In this document: positions 35,158-45,947 of the stretch, in pieces
Layout: each line of letters opens with the position of its first letter
Position numbering within the stretch: position 1 is the stretch's first letter
Assembly (NCBI GenBank): GCA_023897205.1
Contig: JAHWDD010000012.1
Span: 372,001 to 436,000, forward strand
Length of the DNA stretch: 64,000 nucleotides
Source: Exophiala sp. HKRS030
Taxonomy: Eukaryota; Ascomycota; Eurotiomycetes; Chaetothyriales; Herpotrichiellaceae
Reading direction: 5' to 3'
Notes under the pieces: generated by a model
What the model saw: the letters and a program-made list of their open reading frames with translations, nothing else
Databases searched by the model: none
What the model was told of the DNA's origin: nothing
Position numbers and translations under genes: made by a program

Positions 35158-36085
35158 ATGCCGCAGGGTCTCGATAAATGCAAAGAACGGCCAGAGAACA
35201 TCGATAACATCCTCAATGGCCTGGATCGATACAACCCCGAAACAACCACCACTTTCCAAGAATATATTGCCCAACAATGCGAGGAGAAGTTTTTCGACTC
35301 GTATGCGTCGCTGGCGCTCTTGAAACTGTAAGATCTGCCCTGGACGTGCATACGTTATTCTGGCTCTGGGATGATGAGATTTTTTTCTACCACGTTTCCT
35401 ATTACCTGACTTGTCCTCCGGGAATTATGGAGATTTGAATTATTAGCTCTATCTGAAGCCTCCAAAGATACATGATTGTGTCGGTTGTAGTCTGAATTGG
35501 AAGAAGTCACTGACCATTCAAACCAGGTACCAATTCAATCCTCAACTTCTGCACCCTGAAACCGTCACCAACATCCTCGTCAAGGCATTGACCGTCTTTC
35601 CTTCGCCCGCTTTCTCCCTTTGCCTCGCCCTCCTCCCACCCTCGACCATACCATATCAACCAGGAAACACATCTATCCCGACCACCGACTTTACCGAGTC
35701 AATACAAAAACTCACAAAACTCAACACGTTACTCGAATCTGCACAGTATGACGCATTCTGGTCAACGCTAGAATCGGACGACTTGTACGCAGACTTATAT
35801 GCAGATGTAGCTGGCTTTGAAGACCTTGTCAGGATACGGATTGCGGGTGAAGTTGGAAAGACGTTCCGACAGATTGACTTGAGCGTATTGAGCAGCTGGC
35901 TGAATCTTCGTGGAGAAGCGTTGGTGAAATTTGCCCAGACAGCCTGTGGGTGGAGGGTCAGCGGCCAGCAGGTGGAAATACCAGCCAACGCCGAGAACGA
36001 GGCCAAGAGTGAGATCAAGGGTGAAAGAGTCGGAGTGGACATGTTTGGAAGAGTCTTTAGAAGAGGTTACGAAGCTCCGGCATGA
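35158..36085 (+). CDS. Translation initiation factor eIF3 subunit k
   Basis: Small, non-core subunit of the eIF3 complex that binds the 40S ribosome during initiation. Two exons, 35158..35327 and 35527..36085, give 242 residues, close to other fungal eIF3k proteins. The intron is 199 bases, the longest in the window. Splicing joins [13 protein letters not shown] to [11 protein letters not shown], the family's N-terminal HAM-like helices. The C-terminal winged helix of the CSN8/PSMD8/eIF3k type spans about residues 130-215 ([37 protein letters not shown]). The start is the first ATG and follows AAG, a normal context. Confidence 0.93.
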
Positions 36086-36932
36086 TATACCGTTCAGGCA
36101 CAAGAAGGATGGGGATAGGCGTACGGCGCAAAATGCATGTGAGCTTCCGTATTTCGACAATGAGCGGAATATGCAGACTCGGTCAAGGTATGGAACGAGG
36201 TTGATGAGGTCTGATGATCATACGATTCCTCATGATCACCATCATTCCGCTGTTTGATGAGATGGATGAAATTGACCATGTTAGGGCTGTGCTTCTCGCG
36301 GGGCTCACCCGAAAAGGTGATCGAGGTTATCACTGGCCATGGAAATGCCACAATGGAGATGGAAATGGAGAATAGATACAAATGGCTTCTGCTTGTGCGA
36401 GCCAAAAAAGCTCGAGATCCAGAACTTTGACCCAAGCAAATGGTTGAAAAAAGTGCCAACAATGATGAGATCTTGAATCTTAAGGTTATGAGTGTCTGTA
36501 TCTATTTCTAAGCACCTGTAAAAGATACCGACCATACATCAGACACCTTCATGCCTCCATATGCTTCCCAACATCGCCTTGGGTATGAAAAAGGGCATGG
36601 CACGTGTTGATTCTCCTTAGTGGCTCACCAAGTCAACTAATGCCGTAAGCTAGTGCCCGTGATCTTACAGTCTAACCATATTTGTCCTTTATCATTCAGC
36701 TATGACATCGACTGTCACCGCTGCCTCTTGTAGACCTTCATCACCCTCACATTCACAGTCGTCGAAAAATTTCTTAACAACTCCATCGTTCAATACACTA
36801 TCTTTGGATCAATACATAAACTCAATCTTCCGACTGGCTTCGGCAATGTTGAGATAATCTCCTTTCGGTCGTTTCATCGTCAAGTCCCGCGATTCCTCAG
36901 GGACCTCCCTCCCTCCCGCCTCCGCCGTCATC
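36086..36932. other. Intergenic, tandem genes
   Basis: 847 bases between eIF3k and the F-box gene. The stretch before 36933 is CT-rich (CCTCCCTCCCTCCCGCC), as in many fungal core promoters. Nothing else is recognised. Confidence 0.35.
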
Positions 36933-38435
36933 ATGATCGCCTTCATGCCAACTCCGCTTCTCCTCCTCTATCTCCCTGATGAAGTGCTCATTAACATTTT
37001 CGACTTTCTTGATTTCGACACCCTTCGCAACGCTTCCCTGGTCTGCAAGCTTTTTGTCGACTTGGCCGAACCACTGTTGTACCGCAATGTCAACATCCTC
37101 AGTGGTGAGCAGGCTGCTGCCTTCTCCGCCAGTCTGGGTGCCAACCCGCATCGTGCTACCTGGGTCCGATCCCTTCTAATATCCACTAAATTTGGAGAGG
37201 ATGAGGGCTTGAGCACTCTGCCACCACATATTGGTCGCATGCGTCACCTCCAAGACCTAAGATTGGAGACCCCGGACTGCAATGCCAAGTTCCCCGAGGA
37301 GAGAGTCGCTTGGGTCAATCTCCAGGATCGATATGAGCGGATCTTCGAAAGTGCCTCGGCTGTGGTCCCGGGGGGTCACCGGGTACTCCCCAGTCTGAGA
37401 AACTGTAAGCCCTTTGCACAATTCTTAACAGCACCACTATGATTCTAATCACCTTATCCCACAGGTACGCTGCACTTCGTGGATGGTCAAAAAGAGATAT
37501 ATTCTATGACCAAATATGCCATGTTGTTCTTGCACCCGAATCTCCGCTCTCTGACCATGTCTTGCGCCAGCACTGATTTCACTGACCGATTGCTCACGCC
37601 GTTCCAGCGCGACGAGACGCTAATGAAGTCCACGAATCTCGAGCATCTACATCTGGAAGAATGCGATATATTTGAACCTTCCCTCGCAATTCTACTAAGC
37701 TTTCCCAAGGCTTTGAAGTCTCTGAAGATCAGCGAGGGAATCCGGTATGACGGCATCTTCAATGCTAGAAGCAGTCGGATGCATGGAAATGTTCATCCTG
37801 GATACCTAGTTGACGCTATCGCTGAACATTGTACGGACTCACTCGAGTACCTATCATTGAGCTTGGGTCACCTCCGGCAGGCATTTCAAAACATCAATCA
37901 TTCCGGTCACCACCTGGATCTCACTGCATTCCATGCACTCAAACAACTTGATTTGGACGTTCGAACGGTAAATCTGGTTAGGGTCAGAGTGCCATGCGAT
38001 CACGCTACCTGGCGGAGGTTCCCTCCCAACCTCGAGACCCTGAAGATATTCGGAATCCCTTTGGGGGAACGACCTCCTTTCCAGGCGAGACGACGTGTTT
38101 GGTTTCCCTTTGACAGCTGTCTAGCCGCTGACAAGGCCAGACATGGTCTCAAATCCTTGAAGAATCTCATCTATTCATATGAATACTACCGCGAAGATGA
38201 TGAGATCCCAAGATCGAGCATATCCGACACCGAAAGCGTTGACGAAATCAACCAGGTATCCCTAGCACATCGAAACATGATCGAAAAGTGCAATGAAGTT
38301 CTGCCGCAATACAGGAAGGCAAATATCAGGCTGGAAATTGAAATGGTGGCATTGCCTAATGGTTTCATTCCACCGTACCTCTTTCCAGAAGACAAGCCGA
38401 AATATTTCAAATTGTGGGAATCGGCACCAGAGTGA
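36933..38435 (+). CDS. F-box protein
   Basis: Substrate receptor candidate for an SCF ubiquitin ligase. Two exons, 36933..37404 and 37465..38435, give 480 residues. The 60-base intron (GTAAGC, CCACAG) joins SLRN to CTLHFVDG. The F-box is at the N-terminus: LPDEVLINIFDFLDFDTLRNASLVCKLF in outline, with the usual LPxE...L..I and final LVCK. The rest has leucine-rich spacing (HPNLRSLTMS, NLEHLHLEECDI, SLEYLSLSLGHL, NLETLKIFGI) suggesting irregular LRR-like repeats that would bind the substrate. Such genes are numerous in filamentous fungi and the target is unknown. A second Met (MP at residue 5) could be the true start. Confidence 0.85.
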
Positions 38436-39373
38436 TATTTAAATGATGCTCTCGCTAACACGGAGACCAATTTCGTCCGGGATGGCGACGGTGATCTTCG
38501 TGCTTGATGCAAAATCGGCATGATTACTACGGCCAGAGATAAGAGCCTAGTTCACAGGTACACCACGTTCTTTCCCGCGCATCGTATCGCACCAGAAAGC
38601 CGCAGCCTTGCTTACATTGATGACGCAGGGTCTTCTGCAATGTTATTAATCGGTGCGAAGTCAATACTGAGTCATCTTACAAAGATCATCAATTCCACAT
38701 TTCCGGGAGTCTTGAAGGGACTCGGTTCGGGGAGCTGCCAGTTAAAGAGCGAATCATTTCCCATCTTCCACACAAATCCACCACGTACCTAAGCGGCTTT
38801 ACATGTACGAGTACAGGCCATTCCGGTAAGTTTACTGATCATTAAAAATGGGTTGGCCAAATCAAGCTAATCAACAAGCTTAGACGTTTTGTCAGCAGGC
38901 CGGACCTGCATATGGCGTTTTCACGTGATCATTCCCAATATAGTAGTTGTTCAGGATGAATTACAGCCAACCATTTGACGAAGGGTTTTAGTATTCCAGA
39001 TTGTTTTGGGATACTGAAGAACCTCCTAACACTTATTCGCTCCCTTGCATGTAGGGGTTCATGGATGGCCAAGGATCAACTTCAGTCCGTTCGCGCCGCT
39101 CTAATGACTTGTCAGCCTTTCGCTGCTCTTCGATTGCTGGGCATCTTGGTTTCTTATGCAATAGCGTGGTTATAGCATGTGCTGAGCTGATCAATTACTA
39201 CAAACTTGCAGATTTGTTGGTTGTGGTGGTCGAAGGTCTAGGGTTCTGCGATACTAATAAAAACCATTGACTCCCTCTGTCCATTTGCTCTGCCTATTTC
39301 ACAAGACTAGATTTGTGTTCATTCTTCTTTCAGCCTGATACTAATAGTCAGAAGATCGGACTCCGCGTCCAGC
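38436..39373. other. Intergenic, tandem genes
   Basis: 938 bases between the F-box gene and an MFS gene. Open frames here are short and have no coding character. No repeat is seen. Confidence 0.35.
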
Positions 39374-41627
39374 ATGAGCAGCACCTCAGTCACCGACTTT
39401 ATACAGGATTCGCCTTTGGGACAAGCCTTACGCTTTCTCACCAAAGGCAAACTCTTCGCTTTTCCAGAAGATGATCCCAACTTCAAGATTCCGTGGGAGG
39501 AGGCCTCCGTCAGTGAGAAAGAGCAGGAAATTGAAGCAGCTGAGACCGCGCTCGCTAGCAGCAGGGTGGCCAGCCATCAAACTAGCACATCCGTTTCCCG
39601 TCACGCTTCCAACGTTGACAAGAAGGAGAACGACGACGACATCGAAGCTCGCGTTCCCGGTCTCACCACGATTCCGACCTCGCATTCGTCCGCGGCGCGC
39701 AGTGCCATCGGTCCCGTCACCACGCGCACCCTGACGCGGGAGAGGACGATCCCGTATTCCCGCGAACGGTTCGAGGTCGAGGAGCAAGAGGCCATCGAGA
39801 GGCGCCAGAGCAGCATCATCGTGCCCCAGAGAACGTCGGACGGAGTGATCCTGGTCGATTGGTACACTACAGATGATCCGGCGGTAAGTCTGATGTCCCC
39901 ATGTTGCCGGATCGCGTTCATTTACTCATACATTGTTGTCTTGGTAGAACCCACAAAATTGGAACAGCTGGAAAAAGGCATGGGCCGGTTTGATCATTTT
40001 CATGTACACTTTTGACGTGTACATGGCGAGCGCCATCTACACGTCTGCGGAAGGCATGGTCATGGAGAAATTTGGTGTCGGCCAGAGCAAAGCATCCCTG
40101 GGTCTGAGTATGTATGTGCTTGGGTATGGGATAGGGCCTATGGTGAGTTCCTTTTGCCTTCCTCCCACTCTTTTTGTGTTTACGCGACTATTGCTGACGG
40201 TCTACTCGTTCACAGCTCTTCTCTCCTCTCTCCGAACTACCCATCATCGGTAGAAATATTCCCTACATCATCAGTTTCGGGTTGTTTGTGATACTCTGTG
40301 TCCCCACGGCTCTGGCCAATAGTTACGCCACACTTTTGGTTCTACGATTCTTGACAGGCTTCATGGGAAGTCCTTGTTTGGCTACAGGAGGTGCAACGAT
40401 GGGTGATATGGTATGTGATCTGCGTACCGACTACCGAGTCCCTTTCCCCTTCCTTTCCCGGCCCTCTTGCTATCCTATTTGGTGACTCTCATTTTGTTAC
40501 GTGTGGGTAACTAACATTTGCTGTTCACACAGTATGGCCTCCTCAAACTCCCATACGCACTCACCGCATGGGTCGCCGCGGCGTTCAGTGCTCCGGCTAC
40601 AGGTCCCTTGTTGTCCGGGTTCTCCGTCGTCGCCGAGTCGTGGCGCTGGGCACTCTGGGAGGTCCTGTGGTGCGCGGCTCCCATCTTCATCCTCATGTTC
40701 GCGTCCATGCCCGAGACGTCGGCTTCGAACATTTTGCTGCGTCGCGCTCAACGCCTTCGCAAACTCACGGGCAACCCGAACCTCAAGTCCCAGGGTGAGA
40801 TCGATCAGGGAAACATCAGTTTCAACGAACTCGCCATCAACCAGCTTTGGAAACCCATCGAGATTTGCCTCAAAGATCCAGCTGTGTTGTTTACGAATGT
40901 TTATACCAGTCTGATTTATGGTATGGTTTTTGGTCATTCCCATCCCACGTTCTCTCCGCTAATATGGGTTTCACTGTAGGAATCTATTATTCCTTCTTCG
41001 AAGCTTTCCCCTTTGTCTACATCGGCATCTACGGGTTCAACATTGGCGAATTGGGAATCGTCTTCACCAATATCGTGGTTGGATGTATCATCGGAATCAT
41101 CATCTACGTCTCCTACGTCTACTTTTACCTCGAGCCTGACATCAAGAAGAACGGCCTCCGAGCGCAGGAACACAGATTGGTCCCGGCCTTGTTCGCCGTC
41201 ACACTCATGCCCGCCGGTCTGTTCTGGTTCGGGTGGACGTCGGAGCCGCACATACATTGGATCGTGAGCGTGATTGGTATCACGCTTTATGCCGTTGGTG
41301 CATTTATATTGTACGTTTTGATTTTCTGTTCCTCATTCTACTGTAATTTTACTGACGCTACCACTCAAAAGGTTCCAATGTATATTCATGTACCTCCCCT
41401 TGACCTACCCTCAGTACGCTGCCAGTCTGTTCGCTGCCAACGACCTGTGTCGGTCCATGCTAGCTGCCGGAGCCATCATCTTTGCACACCCACTGTACGC
41501 CAACCTGGGTATAGGCCGCGGCATTAGTGTGTTGGGAGGCTTGCTCGGCGGTGGTGTGGTGGGAATTTGGGCCCTATGGTATTTCGGTGCGGGATTGAGG
41601 GCGAGGAGTAAGTTTGCCGTCCAGTAG
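39374..41627 (+). CDS. MFS transporter, DHA1 (polyamine/drug) type
   Basis: Proton antiporter of the major facilitator superfamily. Six exons: 39374..39883, 39948..40142, 40216..40410, 40533..40920, 40980..41310 and 41372..41627, giving 624 residues. The first about 190 residues are a hydrophilic cytosolic tail rich in Ser, Glu and Arg. TM1 starts at the spliced sequence NPQNWNSWKKAW, diagnostic of the TPO/FLU1-like DHA1 group, as is the motif LGYGIGPMLFSPLSELPIIGR across exons 2-3. About twelve helices follow, with a central loop (RRAQRLRKLTGN). Yeast relatives export polyamines or drugs. It lies upstream of the fructosidase cluster but its promoter lacks the cluster motif, so I do not include it in that system. 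Confidence 0.92.
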
Positions 41628-42037
41628 TGGACGCTGGCTACATATCACAATTAGCCTCTTTTGAGCGGAACGCCACCCTTGAGGCATGGATGGGGAAGTC
41701 AGCGGAAAGGAAGAGAGAGAGAGAGACAGAAAGCCAAGCTTTGGTTGTGTTTTCTCGGGTGCAAGAAAAGAGGTAGTCAGTCGATATGAGAAGGGAATTG
41801 GGGGCGAACTTTCCTAGAGTTATTATATAGGTAATGACATGGGACAAACAATGTAATGAATATCGGGGTTATCTGAGGTATGTCTCGTTGGGTCACTTCA
41901 GATGATATAGAAGTATGATACTTGATGAAGAGAAAAAGTCGTGATCTAAAAGAAATATATTCTCTAATCCATTGATTTGCTGTTTCTATCTAAGATCAGA
42001 TCTTTGATGGTCTGAGATCGTGGCCAAAAGTTGCGTC
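41628..42037. other. Convergent 3' intergenic
   Basis: Between the DHA1 gene and the first GH32 gene. It holds a short (GA)n run near 41716-41730. Nothing else is seen. Confidence 0.35.
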
Positions 42038-43711
42038 TCACTCTGCCGTTGACGCCTTGAGCGGACAGAGTTCGTAGACGTCCAAAACTTCTGCCGTGAC
42101 ATCGGCAGAGGTTTTGTCTCGTGACACCGTCAAAGTCGACGCGACGCCGTCCTCGAGGAAGAAAGTGTTGGTGAATGCATAAGCGCCGTCCAGGGCGAAC
42201 AGTTCGCACACGTAGGCATCTATCACGACGTGGACGTCGTAGTCGCTGCCCTGGGTGTTTGGAACCCACATGGAGACCTTGTCGTCAAACAGAGGATGGT
42301 CCCAGGAAGAGCCAGTTCGGATCCTACCCCGATCCATGGAGATGAACATCCCTTCCTGATTTTCAAACACAAAGTGGAGACGGACCGAGTGACCGCTGGG
42401 GTTTGAAATGTCCACAGACACCCTTGCAGGAGGACGAGTCCTCAAATTGATCTTGAGTTTGAACTCGAACGAACCGGATTGGGCGTTCATGTGTCTCTTG
42501 TATATGATAACCTCTTCCTCTTCCTCCTTCATGCTTATGTGGTTGACTTTGGGGTTTGTGTTTGCCGAACCGTTGGTATAATCAACCATCCCGTTGGTGT
42601 TGGTGTTGTTGTCGCTGTGACTGCTGATGCGAGGCAATCTAACGCCATCAAGGTCGACAGGCCTCGATATGAGTGACAAGGACTTTGTGGTTGGGTTCAA
42701 CGGGACCTCGCGGACGGTAAACTTGCGAGGAAGTGACATGGCAGATCGATGTCGCTGGGCGGGGACGCGGTTGCAGTATTGCCAGTTGCTCGCCCATCCG
42801 ATACCACATACCTCATCCTCGTCCTCGTCCTCGCCCTCGCCGCCGTCGTGGGGAGAATCATGAACGAACCAAGTCTGTGCAGCGTACCAATCTTTGCCCC
42901 AATCTGCCGTCCGCAGGTAATTGTCATCACTGACAAAGGTGGTGCCATCGAAATCACCCAAGAAGTATTGAGTAAAACTTCCTCCGCCCAAGGGGGCACC
43001 ACCGGGGCCAATACTCAAGAAAAGCACCCATTTCTTTCGGGTGCGGTCGTCGTCAAATGGGACCTGCACCAAGTCGGGCATCTCATACTGGTACCCTCGG
43101 ACACCGGAGCCTTCAAAGTCGGACAGATGATGCCAACGGACAAGATCCGGGCTGCCGTAGAAACCGAGCCTGAATTGATGACACTTTGCGACAACCATGA
43201 CCCACTGGTTTGACGGAGCATGCCACAATACCTTTGGGTCACGGAAATCTGACCAGCCTAGGTCGAGTACCGGGTTGTGCTTGTACTGAGTGAATGTACA
43301 GCCTCCGTCGTAGCTAAAGGCGACATTTTGCATTTGGTGGTGCTCCCCCCCTTGAAGGTTGTGGTGGAGCGTATATATGGCGACAATCCGATCGTCTGGG
43401 TCGGTTGACTCCTCGTCAAATTGACCCGACGTGTTGTTGTAATCAACCACACAGCAGCCGGAATATATCGATTCACTGTCCGATGGCGCTTTTATGGCCT
43501 TCTCATGCCTCTTCCAATTCAATAGATCTGTCGAGGTAGCATGACCCCATTCTGGTCGGCCGGCCACGAGACTTCGGTCGTCCAGTTGGTAGTACAGATG
43601 CCAAACTCCTTTGCTATACACCAGCCCATTGGGATCGTTCATGAACCCTCTCTTGGGCGTAAAATGGAGAGCCGGCCGCTGTTCCTCATTTTTGTGAGCA
43701 GCGACAATCAT
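42038..43711 (-). CDS. GH32 beta-fructosidase, intracellular invertase-like
   Basis: Hydrolyses terminal beta-fructosyl bonds in sucrose or short fructans. Single exon, 557 residues. The five-bladed propeller carries the GH32 triad at expected spacing: nucleophile D26 in FMNDPNG, D158 in FRDP and acid/base E210 in YEMPDL. The last is usually ECP; here Met replaces Cys, a mild variant. A C-terminal beta-sandwich is present (from about residue 410, HMNAQSGSFEFKLKI). There is no signal peptide (the start is MIVAAHKNEEQ), so the enzyme should act in the cytosol. It diverges from a second GH32 gene across a 612-base promoter with two copies of a 13-base motif that also occurs before a neighbouring regulator and sugar symporter. 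Pathway: sucrose/fructan use after uptake. Confidence 0.94.
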   Translation of the reverse strand: MIVAAHKNEEQRPALHFTPKRGFMNDPNGLVYSKGVWHLYYQLDDRSLVAGRPEWGHATSTDLLNWKRHEKAIKAPSDSESIYSGCCVVDYNNTSGQFDEESTDPDDRIVAIYTLHHNLQGGEHHQMQNVAFSYDGGCTFTQYKHNPVLDLGWSDFRDPKVLWHAPSNQWVMVVAKCHQFRLGFYGSPDLVRWHHLSDFEGSGVRGYQYEMPDLVQVPFDDDRTRKKWVLFLSIGPGGAPLGGGSFTQYFLGDFDGTTFVSDDNYLRTADWGKDWYAAQTWFVHDSPHDGGEGEDEDEDEVCGIGWASNWQYCNRVPAQRHRSAMSLPRKFTVREVPLNPTTKSLSLISRPVDLDGVRLPRISSHSDNNTNTNGMVDYTNGSANTNPKVNHISMKEEEEEVIIYKRHMNAQSGSFEFKLKINLRTRPPARVSVDISNPSGHSVRLHFVFENQEGMFISMDRGRIRTGSSWDHPLFDDKVSMWVPNTQGSDYDVHVVIDAYVCELFALDGAYAFTNTFFLEDGVASTLTVSRDKTSADVTAEVLDVYELCPLKASTAE

Positions 43712-43964
43712 ATCCCGCTAGCTGTGACGAATATTCCCGGTGCACAAATATCGATTGAAGCAGTTTGCTCTTGGACTTTTGGCGGGGGACGAAGTATGAG
43801 GGTCTCAGCTGGAACCAAAAAAGAGCAGGAATGATATTATCATAGTGCAGATTCATATATCTCCCCGCATTGTCCCCCTCGGATCATGTTCGGAACATCC
43901 TCCTTATCTCAGCTCACGAGGACCTTCTGTCCCGAGTTGACTGAACGGTTGGGCATCAGCGGCT

Positions 43965-43977
43965 CGGGGGTCATCGG
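43965..43977 (+). promoter_or_regulatory. Putative operator CGGGGGTCATCGG
   Basis: CGG-N7-CGG direct repeat, 254 bases upstream of the GH32 gene on the minus strand. Zn2Cys6 dimers commonly bind paired CGG triplets; the adjacent cluster regulator is the natural candidate. Confidence 0.55.
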
Positions 43978-44078
43978 TCAAAGGATCTGTGGAGATTCTA
44001 AGGGTGGATAACAACCCGGGGTGGCAACGCACCACGAGACTTCCACTCTCAGCCCCAGAAAGTTTACCTGGTTAGCAT

Positions 44079-44091
44079 CGGGGGCCGTCGG
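44079..44091 (+). promoter_or_regulatory. Putative operator CGGGGGCCGTCGG
   Basis: Second copy of the CGG-N7-CGG motif in this promoter, 233 bases before the GH32 start at 44324. Confidence 0.55.
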
Positions 44092-44323
44092 GACACCTTG
44101 TTGACTTCTCGTAGGTCTAGATGCTTCGAGAACGGGTAGCATGGCAGCGACAAGTTGAAGGCTTATATGTCTCCGTAGTAACAAACCGTTCAACGGTCAA
44201 TCTGGGGATGAAATATGAGGAGAGCCTTAGTCGGAATTTATCAACCACATAACTTCAAGTTGAAGGAACTTTCACTCTGACCGACGACTTGTCGATTAGG
44301 AAAGAAAAAAACCAGATATTCCG

Positions 44324-45832
44324 ATGTCAAAGCCAGACTTGGCGGTTTCCATGAACCCGCTGGGCTTGCGGGATCCAAAATTCAATGGTCCGCAGGGAGA
44401 TGCCATTCCCTTTTTCCACGAGGGCAGGTACCATCTCTTCTATCTGGAATCGCCGGCAAATGTGTACGATCAGCCTGAGCGCGGGCGCACGCCTTGGAAG
44501 CACGTCGTCAGCGACAACCTCGTCGACTGGCAGGATCTCGGGATTGCACTGCCGCTCGGCGAAGGTGACGATCCCGATATCGACGGGATTTGGACGGGGT
44601 CCATCGTCGCCGTCGACGGCGTGCTACATGTCTTTTACACCGGTGGCCGTCGTACGGCGAGTGTCCCGCAGACAATCTGCCACGCGACCAGCACGGACGG
44701 CGGTGTTGTCTTCAAGAAGAGCCCCTCGAATCCGATTCATCTCCCACAGGCCGAATGGTTCGAGCGACGCGACTGGCGTGATCCCTTTGTGTTTTGGAAC
44801 GAAGAGCACAAGCAATACTGGATGCTGATCACCTCTCGTGCGAACGACGGACCTCCCGGGCGTAGAGGTGTGATCTCGTTGAGCACTTCCGATGATCTCA
44901 CGACGTGGACCACCGTACAAGAACCTTTCTACTCACCAGGAATCACGTACTCGATGGAATGCCCCGAGGTGTTTCGCCTGGGCGACAAGTGGCGCCTGGT
45001 GTTTTCCCGCTTCACCGAGCACGCCGCCACCGTCTACCGCGAGGCGGACAGTCTGTCCGGCCCATGGCGCACCCCGAAACACCCGGCGTTGGACGGCGCC
45101 CACTGGTATGCCGCAAAGTCCCTGGAGGATGCACGGGGACGCCGTATTGCCTTCGGCTGGGTCCACGATCGGCGTGGCTTCGCAGAGGGAGGCGAGTGGC
45201 TGTGGGGCGGGGACATGTGCCTGCCGCGCGAAATCTTCGTCGGTGACGATGACCGTTTGTGCGTACGGATGCCGCTCGAAGTCGACGCCCAACTGACGTC
45301 CCGACGGGAACTACTGATTCGGCATCAGGCATCATCCCCCGGTGGCGCGACGACAGCAGCAGCAGAATGGAAAGCCAGCGCGCCTGGATCCTTTGCGGTA
45401 GCCGAGATCGAGAGTGGCCCTCTGCAGCCCAGCCTGACCCGGCTCACGGTTGAAGCCGACCTCCATGAGCTTGCTGGTGGCGTAGGTCTGGCGCTCTACG
45501 CGAACGCGGGTCTCACAGAGGGTTTGCTGCTCTTTTTCGACGCGAGCACCGGGGTCATCAGCTTGGGCGGTCCCGCAAGGGGACAGGAGGACGATCGTCT
45601 ACCTACACCGTTTGTGACGAATCGAGTTACCGGCCGTCGCCGAGGGAAGCTTCGATTCGACTTGTATCTACGTGGCAATGTGCTCGAGATATTTGTCGAT
45701 AGACGGGTCGCGCTGACGTATCGTCAATATTTCGATCGGTCGTTCACCGCACAGCCGTACGTCGAAGATGGTGTAGTCACATTCAGGGCGATGCTGGCAA
45801 CGAGGGGAGGGAAACTAGAGAGAGCACAATGA
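44324..45832 (+). CDS. GH32 family protein, bacterial-like form
   Basis: Second beta-fructosidase-type glycoside hydrolase. Single exon, 502 residues, no signal peptide, so intracellular. The triad spacing matches GH32: D26 in QGDAIPFFHEG, D153 in WRDPFVFW and E212 in SMECPEV. The nucleophile motif is GD-x-x-PF, as in a mostly bacterial GH32 branch, in place of the fungal NDPNG. A WTGS block (about residue 90) and the C-terminal beta-sandwich (from about 345; LEIFVDRRVALTYRQYF near the end) are present. The gene is intronless and GC-rich (sampled lines at 44581 and 45001 count 62% and 68%), unlike the regulator gene beside it, which suggests horizontal gain. Activity could be on sucrose, kestose, levan-type fructans or difructose anhydrides; I cannot tell which. 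Confidence 0.88.
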   Translation: MSKPDLAVSMNPLGLRDPKFNGPQGDAIPFFHEGRYHLFYLESPANVYDQPERGRTPWKHVVSDNLVDWQDLGIALPLGEGDDPDIDGIWTGSIVAVDGVLHVFYTGGRRTASVPQTICHATSTDGGVVFKKSPSNPIHLPQAEWFERRDWRDPFVFWNEEHKQYWMLITSRANDGPPGRRGVISLSTSDDLTTWTTVQEPFYSPGITYSMECPEVFRLGDKWRLVFSRFTEHAATVYREADSLSGPWRTPKHPALDGAHWYAAKSLEDARGRRIAFGWVHDRRGFAEGGEWLWGGDMCLPREIFVGDDDRLCVRMPLEVDAQLTSRRELLIRHQASSPGGATTAAAEWKASAPGSFAVAEIESGPLQPSLTRLTVEADLHELAGGVGLALYANAGLTEGLLLFFDASTGVISLGGPARGQEDDRLPTPFVTNRVTGRRRGKLRFDLYLRGNVLEIFVDRRVALTYRQYFDRSFTAQPYVEDGVVTFRAMLATRGGKLERAQ

Positions 45833-45947
45833 AAAGTCCAGGAGGCGTAGCCTCTTGTCAAAATGACGTTGATATGTTTATTGTCCATTCGTTTTGAGTA
45901 CCTGTTCCTATATATCCTGTACTACCAGAAGAACACCACAGTGACGG

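Larger units (their letters stand above)
43712..44323. promoter_or_regulatory. Divergent GH32 promoter
   Basis: A 612-base bidirectional promoter between two beta-fructosidase genes. It carries two plus-strand copies of CGGGGGNNNTCGG (43965 and 44079), placed about 250 bases from each start codon. Confidence 0.6.

Noticed and set aside
39374..41627. DHA1 transporter as part of the fructosidase cluster
   Set aside because: It belongs to a drug/polyamine group and neither flank carries the CGGGGGNNNTCGG motif.
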